A stretch of 64,000 bases of DNA from Terriglobia bacterium (lineage in GTDB: Bacteria; Acidobacteriota; Terriglobia; Bryobacterales; Bryobacteraceae): NCBI GenBank assembly GCA_021324185.1, contig JAJPJN010000058.1, positions 1-64,000 of the forward strand, written 5' to 3'. The position numbers were made by a program, and so were the translations under genes. This document shows, one piece after another, positions 1 to 9,019 of the stretch. Numbering within the stretch: position 1 is the stretch's first letter; each line of letters begins with the position of its first letter. The notes beneath the pieces are model-generated. The model ran no database searches. It was given only the letters and a program-made list of their open reading frames with translations, and was not told where the DNA came from.

Positions 1-106
1 GCACCTTCGTGATGGCCGCCGTCAGAGTCGTCTTGCCGTGATCGATATGCCCGATCGTCCCAATGTTTACGTGCGGCTTGCTGCGGTCAAATTTCTCTTT
101 CGCCAT
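1..106 (-). CDS. tuf: Elongation factor Tu, N-terminal fragment
   Basis: The first 35 codons of EF-Tu, the GTPase that delivers aminoacyl-tRNA to the ribosome, read leftward off the window edge. The start ATG is at 106. The translation opens [20 protein letters not shown] and continues into the G1 phosphate-binding loop GHIDHGKT, which is diagnostic of EF-Tu. The rest of the gene lies outside the window, so nothing can be said about its neighbours on that side. The 200 bases before the start hold no recognisable gene. Confidence 0.97.
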   Translation of the reverse strand, partial: MAKEKFDRSKPHVNIGTIGHIDHGKTTLTAAITKV

Positions 107-308
107 TGTGTTCTCAAATCCTGGAGTCGTCTTCCCATGCGCACAACGCCTGGCAAACCGGGCTGTGCGCTTCATCCCAAACAGGGAGAAGAAGGTGGGA
201 TGAGCCCGCGCCTGTTGCAGCGAAGACCCAAACCGGAAGGGTCATGACACACGCATCCTGTGGCACACCCTGAGTTGAGAATAACACGGCTTCGCCTTCC
301 GGCCTACA

Positions 309-839
309 ATGGCAATGAAGGATATGGCCACTCAAACGATCTCTCGCCCTCTCGACGCCGGCATCGAGCGCGAGAAATATTTTGAATTTATTGACGGCCA
401 GTATGTGGAGCGCGTTATCGGAACCGAAACTCATTCCGAGCTGCAGTTGAGGCGCACGAATCAGCTTAGGCCCCTTGCCAAAGCCCGCGGGGCAAAGGCA
501 TTGCAAGAATGGACCATAGCTCGAGGCGAAGAGTGGCTTATACCCGATGTGCTCGTCACTTTCCCGAATCGTGCTGAAACTGATAGTCGAGGATATCTCA
601 TATCCCCACCATTCCTTTGTGTCGAAATCATCTCGCTAGGCCAGAGCCTGGCAGAGCTTTTTCGCAAGTGTTACCGCTACAACGAATGGGGTGTGCCCCA
701 TTGCTGGATAATTGATTCGCAGGTACGCGCGTGCTTTGAATACCACGGCGGAAAGGATTTCACTCTCGCGGACGCAGACGGGCTCCTGACGGCTGGTGAT
801 ATCCGGCTTTCCGTCACAGACATTTTCGCCGAGGAATGA
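309..839 (+). CDS. Uma2 family (DUF820) PD-(D/E)XK nuclease-like protein
   Basis: A 176-residue protein of the Uma2/DUF820 family, which has a restriction-endonuclease-like fold and is found in many copies in cyanobacteria, Acidobacteria and other phyla. Its cellular role is mostly unknown. The expected residues are visible in order: IPDV (Asp of the fold), CVEII (second acidic residue), the RKCYRY lysine, then the family-typical GVPHCWIID. All candidate catalytic positions are kept, so the gene looks intact. A second ATG at 324 is also a possible start. It stands alone between tuf (divergent) and the VOC gene. Confidence 0.85.
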   Translation: MAMKDMATQTISRPLDAGIEREKYFEFIDGQYVERVIGTETHSELQLRRTNQLRPLAKARGAKALQEWTIARGEEWLIPDVLVTFPNRAETDSRGYLISPPFLCVEIISLGQSLAELFRKCYRYNEWGVPHCWIIDSQVRACFEYHGGKDFTLADADGLLTAGDIRLSVTDIFAEE

Positions 840-897
840 TCGCGATTTCTGAAACCCCTCTGTAGCCGGCTACCGGAATGGTCTAGGTTGGCATAGA

Positions 898-1302
898 ATG
901 CCACCAGTGCCTTTCCATCTCAGCAAGTGCAACATGGTTGCGTTTGTGCAAATTACCGATCCGGACCGCGCGAGAACTTTTTATCGCAATACGCTCGGAC
1001 TGAAGCTGATTGCCGAGGAACTTCCCTACGCATTGGTGTTCGATGCGAACGGAATTATGCTGCGCCTTGCAATTGCGAAAGAGAAACTGAGCTTTACGGG
1101 GACGGTTTTGGGCTGGCAAGTGCCGGATGCGGCTGCGGCCGTGCAGGCCTTGCAGCTGGCTGGCGTGCAGTTCGAGCGCTACGGATTCATGAAACAGGAT
1201 GAGTTGGGCATTTGGACCACACCAGCAGGCGCCAAGGTAGCGTGGTTCAAAGATCCGGATGGGAATACGCTGAGCATCTCGCAGCACCCGGCACGAGACT
1301 AG
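898..1302 (+). CDS. VOC (glyoxalase/bleomycin-resistance) family protein
   Basis: A single vicinal-oxygen-chelate domain of about 120 residues. The opening VAFVQITDPDRARTFY and closing WFKDPDGNTLSI are the two beta-alpha-beta-beta-beta modules typical of glyoxalase I-like and dioxygenase-like proteins. Substrate cannot be told from sequence. The first possible ATG is at 898, but the conserved domain begins right after a second ATG at 934, which may be the true start. The stop overlaps the stop of the convergent hscA gene by four bases. Confidence 0.85.
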   Translation: MPPVPFHLSKCNMVAFVQITDPDRARTFYRNTLGLKLIAEELPYALVFDANGIMLRLAIAKEKLSFTGTVLGWQVPDAAAAVQALQLAGVQFERYGFMKQDELGIWTTPAGAKVAWFKDPDGNTLSISQHPARD

Positions 1303-3152
1303 TCGATCTTTGTGCCTTTTAGCGCCCCGCGTACCGCCGTATTCATCATGCTTTCCGCCAGATGTTGCGTGGCGCGATTAAGCGCTTCGATTTTCTCATT
1401 CAGTACGTGATGGTCATTGCCGCGATAGACGCTTTCGAGGTCCCGAATCGCTGACTCAATCGCATTGCGTTCCTCCGGCGCGAGCGCGGGGTAGGCATCG
1501 CTCTTTTGGGCTTTTGCTGTCGCAGCCAGAATATTGTCTGCTTCCACGCGAGCTTCGCGCAACTGGCGCTCGCGCATGTCCTCTTCGGCCTTTTCGAACG
1601 ATTCGCGGATCATCGCCTCTACTTGGTCCTCAGTGAGCCCATAGGAGGGTTTCACTTCCACTGATTGCTCTTTGCCGGTCCGGGCATCGCGTGCAGTAAC
1701 ATTGAGAATCCCATTCGCATCAATCAAAAACCGAACCTCAATGCGCGCCATGCCTGCCGGTAACGGGTCGATATCCTTGAGATCAAAACGCGCCAGGCTG
1801 CGGCAATCTTTCACCAGTTCGCGCTCGCCCTGCAGTACATGAATCAAAACGTTGCGCTGCCCATCCACAGCCGTCGTGAATGTCTCCGTAGCGCTGGCGG
1901 GAATGGTAGAGTTCCGATGGATTAATTTCGAAACAACGCCGCCCATCGTCTCAATACCCAGCGAGAGCGGCGTTACATCAAGCAGCAGCTTATTTTCGAC
2001 ATCGCCGGCCAGAATGCCCGCCTGCACGGCAGCCCCAAGCGCGACCACTTCATCCGGATTCAGCTCGGTGTGCGGTTTCGCTTTGAAGAGCCGCTCGACG
2101 GCCGCACGCACCAGCGGGATGCGCGTCGACCCCCCGACCATTACCACTTCGTCAATCTGCTCCGGCGTGAGCTTCGCGTCAGAAAGGCACGACCGGCATG
2201 GTTCAAGGGTACGCTCTACAATCGGCGCGATGAGGCGCTCAAATAACTCACGCTGAATTACCCGCTGATAACGCTTGCCTTTGTAGCTGAGTTCGATAGT
2301 CGTTTCGGGAACGAACGAAAGTTGCTCTTTCGCTTGCACTACCGCGCGGCGCAGGCGCTGAACGCCTTCTGAGTCCAACGACAAATCCTCACGCCACTCG
2401 CTTTGAATATCCTCAAGCGCAATCCGTAGCAGCAGATTATCAATGTCGTCCCCGCCCAAATGGGTATCCCCATTCGTAGCGAGCACTTCGAATATGCCCT
2501 CATGCAAACGAAGAATCGAGATGTCGAAGGTGCCGCCTCCGAAATCGTAGACAGCAACAATACCGTCTTTCCGCTTGTCCAGGCCGTACGCCAGAGATGC
2601 AGCAGTCGGTTCGTTCACCAGTCGAAGCACTTCCAACCCTGCGAGTCGCCCGGCATCTTTGGTGGCCTGACGTTGCGCATCGTTGAAGTAAGCGGGCACC
2701 GTGATCACTGCTTCGCTCACCGGCGTACCCAGCGCAGCTTCAGCATTGTCTTTCAACTGCCGCAGCACCGCCGCCGAGATCTCAGGAGGAGTAAACGTGC
2801 GCTCGCCAAGCCGCAGTTTTATAACCGACTCACTGTGCTCTGCGATGCGGAACGGAAACAGTTTAAGTTCTTCTTGTATGTCCTGAACACCACGCCCCAT
2901 GAGCCGCTTGACCGAATAAACGGTGCGATCGGGACGGGTCAGAAGCAGTTCGCGCGCCTGTTCCCCTGCCACCAGTCTGTTGTCATCAGTCAATGAGACG
3001 ATGCTCGGAACAATTTTTCGGCCTTCGGAATCCTCGATGATCTCGGGGCCGGTCAAACCCATTACGGCAACCAGGCTGTTCGTAGTGCCGAGATCGATTC
3101 CAACAATTTTCGAAGTGCGGCTTTCGCCGAAATCGATTTGAAAAGTACTCAT
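1299..3152 (-). CDS. hscA: Fe-S cluster assembly chaperone HscA (Hsp70 family)
   Basis: A specialised Hsp70 that, with HscB, promotes transfer of iron-sulfur clusters from the IscU scaffold. The 617-residue protein starts MSTFQIDFGESRTSK and runs into the actin-like ATPase signature VGIDLGTTNSLVAV, then VYDFGGGTFDIS and VVMVGGSTRIPLV, followed by the substrate-binding domain. I chose ATG 3152 because it lies seven bases after the hscB stop. A start 24 bases upstream would add an unconserved segment overlapping hscB. Assignment to HscA rather than DnaK rests on the Isc operon context and the absence of the long acidic DnaK tail. It is the last gene of the operon, and no ferredoxin gene follows. 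Confidence 0.95.
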   Translation of the reverse strand: MSTFQIDFGESRTSKIVGIDLGTTNSLVAVMGLTGPEIIEDSEGRKIVPSIVSLTDDNRLVAGEQARELLLTRPDRTVYSVKRLMGRGVQDIQEELKLFPFRIAEHSESVIKLRLGERTFTPPEISAAVLRQLKDNAEAALGTPVSEAVITVPAYFNDAQRQATKDAGRLAGLEVLRLVNEPTAASLAYGLDKRKDGIVAVYDFGGGTFDISILRLHEGIFEVLATNGDTHLGGDDIDNLLLRIALEDIQSEWREDLSLDSEGVQRLRRAVVQAKEQLSFVPETTIELSYKGKRYQRVIQRELFERLIAPIVERTLEPCRSCLSDAKLTPEQIDEVVMVGGSTRIPLVRAAVERLFKAKPHTELNPDEVVALGAAVQAGILAGDVENKLLLDVTPLSLGIETMGGVVSKLIHRNSTIPASATETFTTAVDGQRNVLIHVLQGERELVKDCRSLARFDLKDIDPLPAGMARIEVRFLIDANGILNVTARDARTGKEQSVEVKPSYGLTEDQVEAMIRESFEKAEEDMRERQLREARVEADNILAATAKAQKSDAYPALAPEERNAIESAIRDLESVYRGNDHHVLNEKIEALNRATQHLAESMMNTAVRGALKGTKID

Positions 3153-3159
3153 AATTGCC

Positions 3160-3756
3160 TCAGAGGCGGTCCTCAACCGGTTCGGTCTGCGCGCCTGCCG
3201 GATGAATCGCCCGGTCTACGTCTCGAAGAAGATTCTCTATGTATCGCCGCCGGTTGAGAACACCGCGAATCTCATGCAGCGCCTGTTTAGCGGTCTCGCT
3301 CCGCGGTTCAGACGCATCGTATTTGTTGAACAGCTTTTCAAGCTCGCTGTCGACAGAATCGCGCAAACCGATGAAATTCTGCTGCGCCGCTTCGAGTTGT
3401 GAGCGCGCGGAGTCGTCGCCTTCTTTCAGCTCTTCGAGCATCATGTTCAACTCGAACACCTCTTCGAGTAGTTCCGCCGGAACATCTTTTGACCGTTGCT
3501 CGCCAATAGGAAAGCCTTCTTCTTTGAGCAGATACTCGGCCCGTCGCACCGGATTGCGCAGCGTGCGGTAACCGTCATTCAGAATTGCTGTCGCTTCAAG
3601 CGCCTGCGCCTGTTCCGCGGCGCTCTTCCGGCTGAAGCGATCCGGATGCCACTGCCGGCTGAGCTCATAGAAGCGTTTCTGCAGCTCAGCTTGATCGACA
3701 TTCAGCTTGCGAGCGAGCCCGAAGAACTCGTAATAATCGTTCGAGAGAGTAGGCAT
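3160..3756 (-). CDS. hscB: Fe-S assembly co-chaperone HscB (J-domain protein)
   Basis: The J-protein partner of HscA; it binds IscU and stimulates the HscA ATPase. The 198-residue protein has an N-terminal J domain with the essential HPD tripeptide at residues 37-39 (SRQWHPDRFSRK). A helical C-terminal domain of the HscB type follows from roughly residue 90, with EVFELNMMLEELKEG. It lies between iscA (41 bases upstream) and hscA (7 bases downstream) on the same strand, the classical Isc order. Confidence 0.95.
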   Translation of the reverse strand: MPTLSNDYYEFFGLARKLNVDQAELQKRFYELSRQWHPDRFSRKSAAEQAQALEATAILNDGYRTLRNPVRRAEYLLKEEGFPIGEQRSKDVPAELLEEVFELNMMLEELKEGDDSARSQLEAAQQNFIGLRDSVDSELEKLFNKYDASEPRSETAKQALHEIRGVLNRRRYIENLLRDVDRAIHPAGAQTEPVEDRL

Positions 3757-3797
3757 AGATTACAGGCGCGAGAGCGCGCGATACGGGCCGTCTTGCT

Positions 3798-4190
3798 CTA
3801 GGCGGAGAAGGAAGATCCGCAGCCGCAACTCTTTTGTGCGTGCGGATTATTGAAGACGAAGCCGGACTGCATCAGCGAGTCTTTCCAATCCAACGTCATG
3901 CCGTCCAGAAACAGCATGCTCTTAGGATCTACAAAAATCTTCACGTCTTCGAATTCGAAAATGTGATCGCGCGGGCGGGGCTCGGGCGCGAACTTAAATT
4001 GATAACTCAAACCCGAGCAGCCGCCGCCCAGCACGCCCAGCCGTAAACCACCTTTGACGCCTTCGCGCGCAAATGCTTCGCGGATCTTCTGAACCGCCCT
4101 CGGCGTCACATGAATCTGTTTCGGCGTGTCGTTGGAACCAACCGGGCCTTGCGTCCCCGCCGCGCCGCCGAGCTGGGTCAACTCAGCCAT
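3798..4190 (-). CDS. iscA: A-type Fe-S carrier IscA
   Basis: An A-type carrier that receives iron or Fe-S clusters and passes them to apo-proteins. The 130-residue protein keeps all three ligand cysteines: Cys58 in GGGCSGLSY, and Cys122 and Cys124 in the C-terminal KSCGCGSSF. The N-terminal 22 residues are a variable extension. I set the start at ATG 4190, two bases after the iscU stop. The same frame stays open further upstream, but that part only overlaps iscU in a different frame and is not conserved-looking. ErpA is an alternative name for such proteins, and the operon position favours IscA. Confidence 0.93.
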   Translation of the reverse strand: MAELTQLGGAAGTQGPVGSNDTPKQIHVTPRAVQKIREAFAREGVKGGLRLGVLGGGCSGLSYQFKFAPEPRPRDHIFEFEDVKIFVDPKSMLFLDGMTLDWKDSLMQSGFVFNNPHAQKSCGCGSSFSA

Positions 4191-4192
4191 AT

Positions 4193-4606
4193 TCAACTGA
4201 CGGCGACCGCTTCCGGCTTTCTGGAGGACTGCTTCTTTTTGTAGTCGCTGATAGCCGCCTTGATGGCGTCTTCGGCGAGCACGGAGCAGTGTATTTTGAC
4301 CGGCGGCAGTGAGAGCTCGTTCACGATGTCGGTGTTCTTGATTTCGAGCGCCTGGTCCACTGTTCGGCCTTTGAGCCACTCCGTCGCCAACGAAGAACTG
4401 GCGATCGCGCTTCCACAGCCAAACGTCTTGAATTTGGCGTCTTCGATGACACCCGTTTCCGGGTTCACCTTGACCTGCAACTTCATCACATCGCCACATT
4501 CGGGCGCCCCTACCATGCCGGTCCCCACGTCGGGGCTGTTCTTATCCAGCGAACCCACATTTCGGGGATGCTGATAGTGATCGATGACCTTCTCAGAGTA
4601 AGCCAT
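4193..4606 (-). CDS. iscU: Fe-S cluster scaffold IscU
   Basis: The scaffold on which IscS-derived sulfur and iron are assembled into a [2Fe-2S] cluster. The 137-residue protein shows the three cluster cysteines, Cys37 (PECGD, with conserved Asp39), Cys64 (FGCGSAIASS) and Cys107 (IHCSVLAED). It also has the HscA recognition motif LPPVK at residues 100-104, so the chaperone step encoded two genes downstream should be active. It is typical full length apart from a short lysine-rich tail. It follows iscS by 65 bases and is followed by iscA after two bases. Confidence 0.97.
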   Translation of the reverse strand: MAYSEKVIDHYQHPRNVGSLDKNSPDVGTGMVGAPECGDVMKLQVKVNPETGVIEDAKFKTFGCGSAIASSSLATEWLKGRTVDQALEIKNTDIVNELSLPPVKIHCSVLAEDAIKAAISDYKKKQSSRKPEAVAVS

Positions 4607-4671
4607 TTCTTCTCCTATTTTCTAATAAACCCAACCGCACACTAGGCCTGCCCTTGTGCGCGATCCCATTT

Positions 4672-5886
4672 TTAGTGCGCCGTCCAAACCATCTTAGAGA
4701 GATCCACGCCCTCCTTCGCCATTTCGTACAGCGGCGATAACTCACGCAGCCTGCGAACAACCTCGATGACCTTGTTGCCCACATAATCGACTTCTTCTTC
4801 CGTATTGAAACGGCCAAGTCCGAAACGAATCGAAGAATGCGCCAGATCGTCACCCGCACCCAACGCCTTCAGAACATAGCTCGGTTCGAGTGTCGCCGAA
4901 GTGCATGCCGAACCGCTGGACACCGCAATGTCGTTGATGCCCATCAAGAGGCTCTCTCCTTCTACATAGGCAAAGCTGATATTCAAATTATGCGGCAGCC
5001 TGTGCTCCATCGAGCCGTTGATATAGACTTCGTCCAATTCATTCAGCAGTTTGTCCTTCAACTTATCGCGTAGAAAGCGCAAGCGCTTAGATTCTTCCGG
5101 CATCTCCTGGCGGCAGATCTCGCAGGCCGCGCCTAATCCCACAATGCCTGGCACGTTTAGCGTACCGGAACGCATGCCGCGCTCATGACCACCGCCATCC
5201 ATCTGTGCCGTAATCTGCACGCGCGGGTTGCGGCGCCGGACATAGAGCGCGCCCGCGCCCTTCGGGCCATACAGCTTATGGCCGGTGAGTGACAGAACGT
5301 CAATCCCATCTGCCTGTACATTCACTGGAATCTTTCCGACCGCCTGTACCGCATCGCTATGGAACAGAACACCTTTTTCCTTCGCGATCTTGCCAATCTC
5401 TTTGACCGGCTGAACGACGCCGATTTCGTTGTTGGCGTACATGATCGAGATCAGGATGGTTTTGTCCGTAATGGCGTCACGAAGCTGATCGAGATCGATC
5501 AAGCCGTCCTGTTTCACTGGTAGATACGTCACCCGGACACCTTGCTTCTCCAGGCGCTTGCAGGTGTCGAGTACCGCCTTGTGTTCGGTAACCTGCGTGA
5601 TGATGTGATTGCCGCGCTCGGCATACATCTCGGCTATGCCTTTGAGCGCAAGGTTGTTCGATTCGGTAGCGCCGCTCGTAAAGACAATCTCTTTCGGCGT
5701 AGCGCCGATGAGGTCTGCTATCTGCTTGCGCGCTTTCTCTGTCGCTTCTTCTGCTTCCCAACCGTAGCTGTGATTACGCGACGCTGCATTGCCGTAGATT
5801 TCCATGAAGTACGGCTTCATGGCCTCAAAAACGCGCGGATCCATCCGCGTGGTCGCGTGACTGTCCATGTAGATTGGTAATTTCAT
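4672..5886 (-). CDS. iscS: Cysteine desulfurase IscS
   Basis: A PLP enzyme that takes sulfur from cysteine as a persulfide for Fe-S assembly, tRNA thiolation and other uses. It is 404 residues, the normal IscS length, and opens [19 protein letters not shown]. The PLP lysine is Lys204 in [12 protein letters not shown], the PLP-stacking His is in [10 protein letters not shown], and the persulfide cysteine is Cys328 in [14 protein letters not shown]. The group I loop and length match IscS rather than SufS. It lies nine bases after iscR and leads the structural genes of the operon. Confidence 0.97.
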   Translation of the reverse strand: MKLPIYMDSHATTRMDPRVFEAMKPYFMEIYGNAASRNHSYGWEAEEATEKARKQIADLIGATPKEIVFTSGATESNNLALKGIAEMYAERGNHIITQVTEHKAVLDTCKRLEKQGVRVTYLPVKQDGLIDLDQLRDAITDKTILISIMYANNEIGVVQPVKEIGKIAKEKGVLFHSDAVQAVGKIPVNVQADGIDVLSLTGHKLYGPKGAGALYVRRRNPRVQITAQMDGGGHERGMRSGTLNVPGIVGLGAACEICRQEMPEESKRLRFLRDKLKDKLLNELDEVYINGSMEHRLPHNLNISFAYVEGESLLMGINDIAVSSGSACTSATLEPSYVLKALGAGDDLAHSSIRFGLGRFNTEEEVDYVGNKVIEVVRRLRELSPLYEMAKEGVDLSKMVWTAH

Positions 5887-5895
5887 AAAACTCTT

Positions 5896-6387
5896 CTATT
5901 TCCTCAGGTAAGTTGCTGAATTAACCGCGCCTTCAAGACCAATGAGCGGGGCGGGAATCACACTGTCCACTTCATCCCCATCCTGCAGCATATCTTTGAT
6001 ACTCACACTGTTGAGCAGACGCAAAATTCCTTCGTGAATTCGCTTCAGCGGTTTTCGGACCGTGCAGCGGCCCGAATGGCCGCAATAGCTATGCTCAGTG
6101 AAACAATCGGCCAGCACGATCGGGCCATCAATTGCCCGAATCACCTCTAGCGCCGAGATCAATCCCGGATCGCGGGCCAGCCGGTACCCCCCATTCGTTC
6201 CGTATTCCGAAACCAGAAATCCTGCCTTACCCAGTTTTTGCAGCAGCTTAGAGAGCAGCGGCAGCGGTATGCCGCAGGTATCTGCCACCTCTTTGGCGCT
6301 AACGGCCTCCCCTGTCTCGCGTTGCCGCAACGCAAAATGCTTCAGCGCTATCAGACTGTAATCCGCTTTTTTCGTCAGCTTAAGCAT
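5896..6387 (-). CDS. iscR: Rrf2 family Fe-S-responsive regulator (IscR-like)
   Basis: A 163-residue Rrf2 family winged-helix regulator that opens MLKLTKKADYSLIALKHFAL. The DNA-recognition helix region is KEVADTCGIPLPLLSKLLQKL, split here as KEVADTCGIPLP and LLSKLLQKL. Three cysteines, Cys95, Cys102 and Cys108 (C-x6-C-x5-C), are placed like the cluster ligands of IscR and of SUF-type regulators, so it probably senses Fe-S status through its own cluster. As first gene of the operon it very likely controls the whole set by feedback. The C-terminal tail (VDSVIPAPLIGLEGAV) is unlike E. coli IscR, so the exact subfamily is uncertain. Confidence 0.9.
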   Translation of the reverse strand: MLKLTKKADYSLIALKHFALRQRETGEAVSAKEVADTCGIPLPLLSKLLQKLGKAGFLVSEYGTNGGYRLARDPGLISALEVIRAIDGPIVLADCFTEHSYCGHSGRCTVRKPLKRIHEGILRLLNSVSIKDMLQDGDEVDSVIPAPLIGLEGAVNSATYLRK

Positions 6388-6721
6388 TGGACAGGGTTAG
6401 ACTGCGATATGGGACTAAGAAGATCCTATTTCTTTATAACACGTTTCGGGGTGTCCTGAACGCGTTTATCTACAATGCAATGAGGGCCTTGGGAAATCAG
6501 CCGCGCGATTTAGGCCCCTTCGTGCTAGTGTCCTAATGTCGTGTGCCGATAAGAATAGCGAGGCGGGCTCGGAGGCGCTACTCAGCTTATTAACAAACTC
6601 GCGCAAAACCGGCGCGATCACGGGCGTTCCGCCCAGCATTGGGGTGTCTCTCTCCACGATCGAGGGTGTCTCTATTGTCCGGCGGCGCGCATTCGCGGCC
6701 TTTGCGCTCTAAAGCATCTGC
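6388..6721. other. Intergenic region between divergent iscR and sugar transferase genes
   Basis: A 334-base gap holding the promoters of two divergent genes. On the minus strand a possible -10 TATAAA lies about 50 bases before iscR, with a weak -35-like TTCAGG 16 bases earlier. On the plus strand a 58-codon open frame (6536-6712) exists, but it has no clear ribosome-binding site or recognisable product. No RNA gene or hairpin terminator was recognised. Confidence 0.5.
6407..6429 (-). promoter_or_regulatory. Possible Rrf2/IscR-type operator before iscR
   Basis: Read on the minus strand, an imperfect element begins ATAGGATC and ends TAGTCCCATAT. The right half keeps AGTC and the terminal TAT of the type 1 IscR site; the left half matches poorly beyond ATA. 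It lies 20 to 42 bases upstream of the iscR start, just downstream of a TATAAA -10-like hexamer, where a repressor would block initiation. The match is partial, so this is a suggestion only. Confidence 0.3.
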
Positions 6722-8101
6722 GTGATTAGACTTTTTCGGGTTTTCATTCCTGCAAGCGTACTTGCGCTGTTGATTTCAGAATGCGCCTTGCTTCTGATTT
6801 GCTACACCTTGGCCTCCTATGCCGGTGGCGAGGACCCGCAACTGTACTTCATTACAGAGGGGAACTGGTGGAAGGTCCTGGTCGTTGTCGGGGTCATCAT
6901 AACGGGCCTTTATTTCCAGGATCTCTATACGGAGTTGCGAATCCCATCCCGCATGGTCCTGGTGCAGCAGGTTTGCCTCGCAATCGGGTGTGCGCTGCTC
7001 TTCCTGGCCCTTTTGGGATATATCAAGCACGACTACATTCTGGGCCGGTGGATGATGATTACCGGCAGCCTGGCTGCCATTGTCCTCCTCCCCGCCTGGC
7101 GGGTCTTCTTCTGGAGGTACATCATCAGCGCGATGCGTTCGGAGCGCGTTCTGCTGATGGGAAATTCCAGCATTCTGGGCGAAGTGATCGAAAGGCTCAT
7201 GGAGAAGCCGGAGTTCGGTTATTCGCTTTTGGGATATCTCTGTGAGTTCGAGCCCTGCGATTTCCCGATTCGGTGCCTCGGGCAGCTCGCCGATGTTCGC
7301 CGCGTCTGTGCCGAATATCGCCCCACGCGCATTGTCGTCGGGATGGCCGAGCGCCGGAATCGCCTGCCGGTTCAGGATCTGCTCGAGATTCGCTTTTCCG
7401 GCATCATTATTGAAGATGCCGCAGACACCTATGAAATGGCCATGCGCCGCGTCTGTAGCCGTAAGATTCAGCCCTCCCAGCTCATCTTCACGTCCATGCT
7501 GGGCCCTCGGCCCCACGCGATCACAATGCAGAATTTCTATTCTTTTGTGGTCGCATTCGCCGGATTGATCATCACCTCCCCACTGATGCTATTAACGGCA
7601 GTTTTGGTGAAACTGTCTTCGCGCGGGCCCATTCTCTATCGCCAGCAGCGAGTCGGACTGAACGGCGAGCTGTTCACGCTTTACAAGTTCCGCTCCATGT
7701 ATGCCGATGCGGAGGCCCGCACCGGTGCGGTTTGGGCGAAAGTGGACGATCCCCGTATAACTCCCATTGGCCGATGGCTTCGCAGGTTGCGCTTGGACGA
7801 ACTGCCTCAACTTTGGAACGTGGTCCGTGGCCAGATGGCCATCGTCGGGCCGCGGCCGGAGCGGCCGGAGTTCGTCGAAATGTTAACGCAGCAGATCCCC
7901 TATTACCGCCAGCGGCTCGCGGTGAAGCCCGGAATAACGGGCTGGGCACAAATCAACCACAAGTACGGAGACACGGCGTTGGATGCAATGATCAAGCTCG
8001 AATACGACCTCTACTACATCAAACACGTGGCGCCGATGCTCGATTTCTACATCATTTTCCATACCCTCAAAGTGATGCTGCTAACTCGCGGCGCGCAATA
8101 G
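6722..8101 (+). CDS. PEP-CTERM/exosortase-type polyprenyl-phosphate sugar transferase
   Basis: A membrane enzyme that should move a sugar-1-phosphate from a nucleotide sugar to undecaprenyl phosphate, the first step of exopolysaccharide repeat-unit synthesis. The 459-residue protein has four N-terminal membrane segments within about residues 8-130, a nucleotide-binding-like middle (VLLMGNSSILGEVIERLM), a further membrane segment near residue 280, and the C-terminal transferase core. That core contains QQRVGLNGELFTLYKFRSM and LDELPQLWNVVRGQ followed by IVGPRPERPEF. The N-terminus resembles the transferases that accompany PEP-CTERM/XrtA systems. The start is GTG 6722. The nearest exopolysaccharide cluster is 30 kb away and has its own, smaller transferase. 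Confidence 0.88.
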   Translation: MIRLFRVFIPASVLALLISECALLLICYTLASYAGGEDPQLYFITEGNWWKVLVVVGVIITGLYFQDLYTELRIPSRMVLVQQVCLAIGCALLFLALLGYIKHDYILGRWMMITGSLAAIVLLPAWRVFFWRYIISAMRSERVLLMGNSSILGEVIERLMEKPEFGYSLLGYLCEFEPCDFPIRCLGQLADVRRVCAEYRPTRIVVGMAERRNRLPVQDLLEIRFSGIIIEDAADTYEMAMRRVCSRKIQPSQLIFTSMLGPRPHAITMQNFYSFVVAFAGLIITSPLMLLTAVLVKLSSRGPILYRQQRVGLNGELFTLYKFRSMYADAEARTGAVWAKVDDPRITPIGRWLRRLRLDELPQLWNVVRGQMAIVGPRPERPEFVEMLTQQIPYYRQRLAVKPGITGWAQINHKYGDTALDAMIKLEYDLYYIKHVAPMLDFYIIFHTLKVMLLTRGAQ

Positions 8102-8120
8102 TGTCGGAGGTGGTAATCTA

Positions 8121-8945
8121 ATGCCCGTGCAGCGGTTGCTTGATGCCTTACGCAACGAACGCTCGGCGGTGCCGCTGGATGTAGCCGCGTTGGAACTGGC
8201 TAGCATCGAATTCCCCGGTTTGGACATAGATTCCTGTCTGCTCCGGCTCGACAGTTTGGCCGGGCAGATCGGATCTCAAATTAGCGGAAATGCCTCAGGG
8301 CTCGAATATATCCGGGCGGCGAATGAGGTCTTGTTTGAGGTTTTGCAGTTTCGAGGTAATGAAGATCAGTACTACGATCCGCGAAATAGCTGTCTCAATT
8401 CAGTGCTTATGCGCCGGCTCGGTATTCCTATTACGCTCTCCGTGCTGTACATGGAAGTCTCGCGCCGGCTGAGCCGCAGCGTTTACGGCGTTGGCTTGCC
8501 TGGCCATTTCGTAGTGGCTTACGAGGATGCCGATGCGCGCTACTGGATTGACCCATTCCACAATGGCCGCATTCTAACCTTCGCTGATTGCAATGAGCTG
8601 GCGCAGCAGACCGCAGGCGTGAATCTCCGCGCCAATCCGGCCGTTTTAGCGCCCGTCAATAAACGCCAGATTCTGGTACGAATGTTAAGCAATCTCAAAG
8701 CCATTTATCTGCGCGGGGAAGCCTTTGAAAAAGCGCGGCAAGTGCTCGATCTGTTAATACATGCGATGCCGGAATACGCGGAAGAGTACCGGCATAGGGG
8801 CATCATCCATATGAAACAGCAGAATCATCGCGCGGCGCGGCAGGATTTTGAGACCTACCTCCGTCTCGAGCGCGACGCCCCGGAACGCGAGCAGGTGGAA
8901 AAACAATTAGTGCTAATTCAGCGTTGGAGCGCGGCATTGAATTAG
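8121..8945 (+). CDS. SirB1 family protein: transglutaminase-like domain plus TPR tail
   Basis: A 274-residue protein of the SirB1 type. The N-terminal two thirds is a transglutaminase-like domain: Cys in DPRNSCLNSVLMRRLGIPIT, His in GVGLPGHFVVAY and Asp in WIDPF line up as a Cys-His-Asp triad. The C-terminal 90 residues form TPR helices (AIYLRGEAFEKARQVLDLL and the following YAEEYRHRGIIHMKQ). The biochemical role of the family is not established. A strong ribosome-binding site (GGAGG) precedes ATG 8121. It follows the sugar transferase by 19 bases and may be co-transcribed with it. Confidence 0.88.
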   Translation: MPVQRLLDALRNERSAVPLDVAALELASIEFPGLDIDSCLLRLDSLAGQIGSQISGNASGLEYIRAANEVLFEVLQFRGNEDQYYDPRNSCLNSVLMRRLGIPITLSVLYMEVSRRLSRSVYGVGLPGHFVVAYEDADARYWIDPFHNGRILTFADCNELAQQTAGVNLRANPAVLAPVNKRQILVRMLSNLKAIYLRGEAFEKARQVLDLLIHAMPEYAEEYRHRGIIHMKQQNHRAARQDFETYLRLERDAPEREQVEKQLVLIQRWSAALN

Positions 8946-9019
8946 CATCATCGCTGTAAGCTGGCGGCCATCCGAAAGTGTTCGCTCGTCACAGCTTCTG
9001 CCGCTCTCGCAAATAAAAG

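Noticed and set aside
6536-6712. A 58-codon plus-strand open frame before the sugar transferase gene
   Set aside because: It lacks a clear ribosome-binding site, its sequence resembles no protein, and it lies in a region that must hold two promoters.
6776-7516. A 246-codon minus-strand open frame opposite the sugar transferase
   Set aside because: It lies wholly within a conserved gene, and its composition is that of antisense codon shadow.
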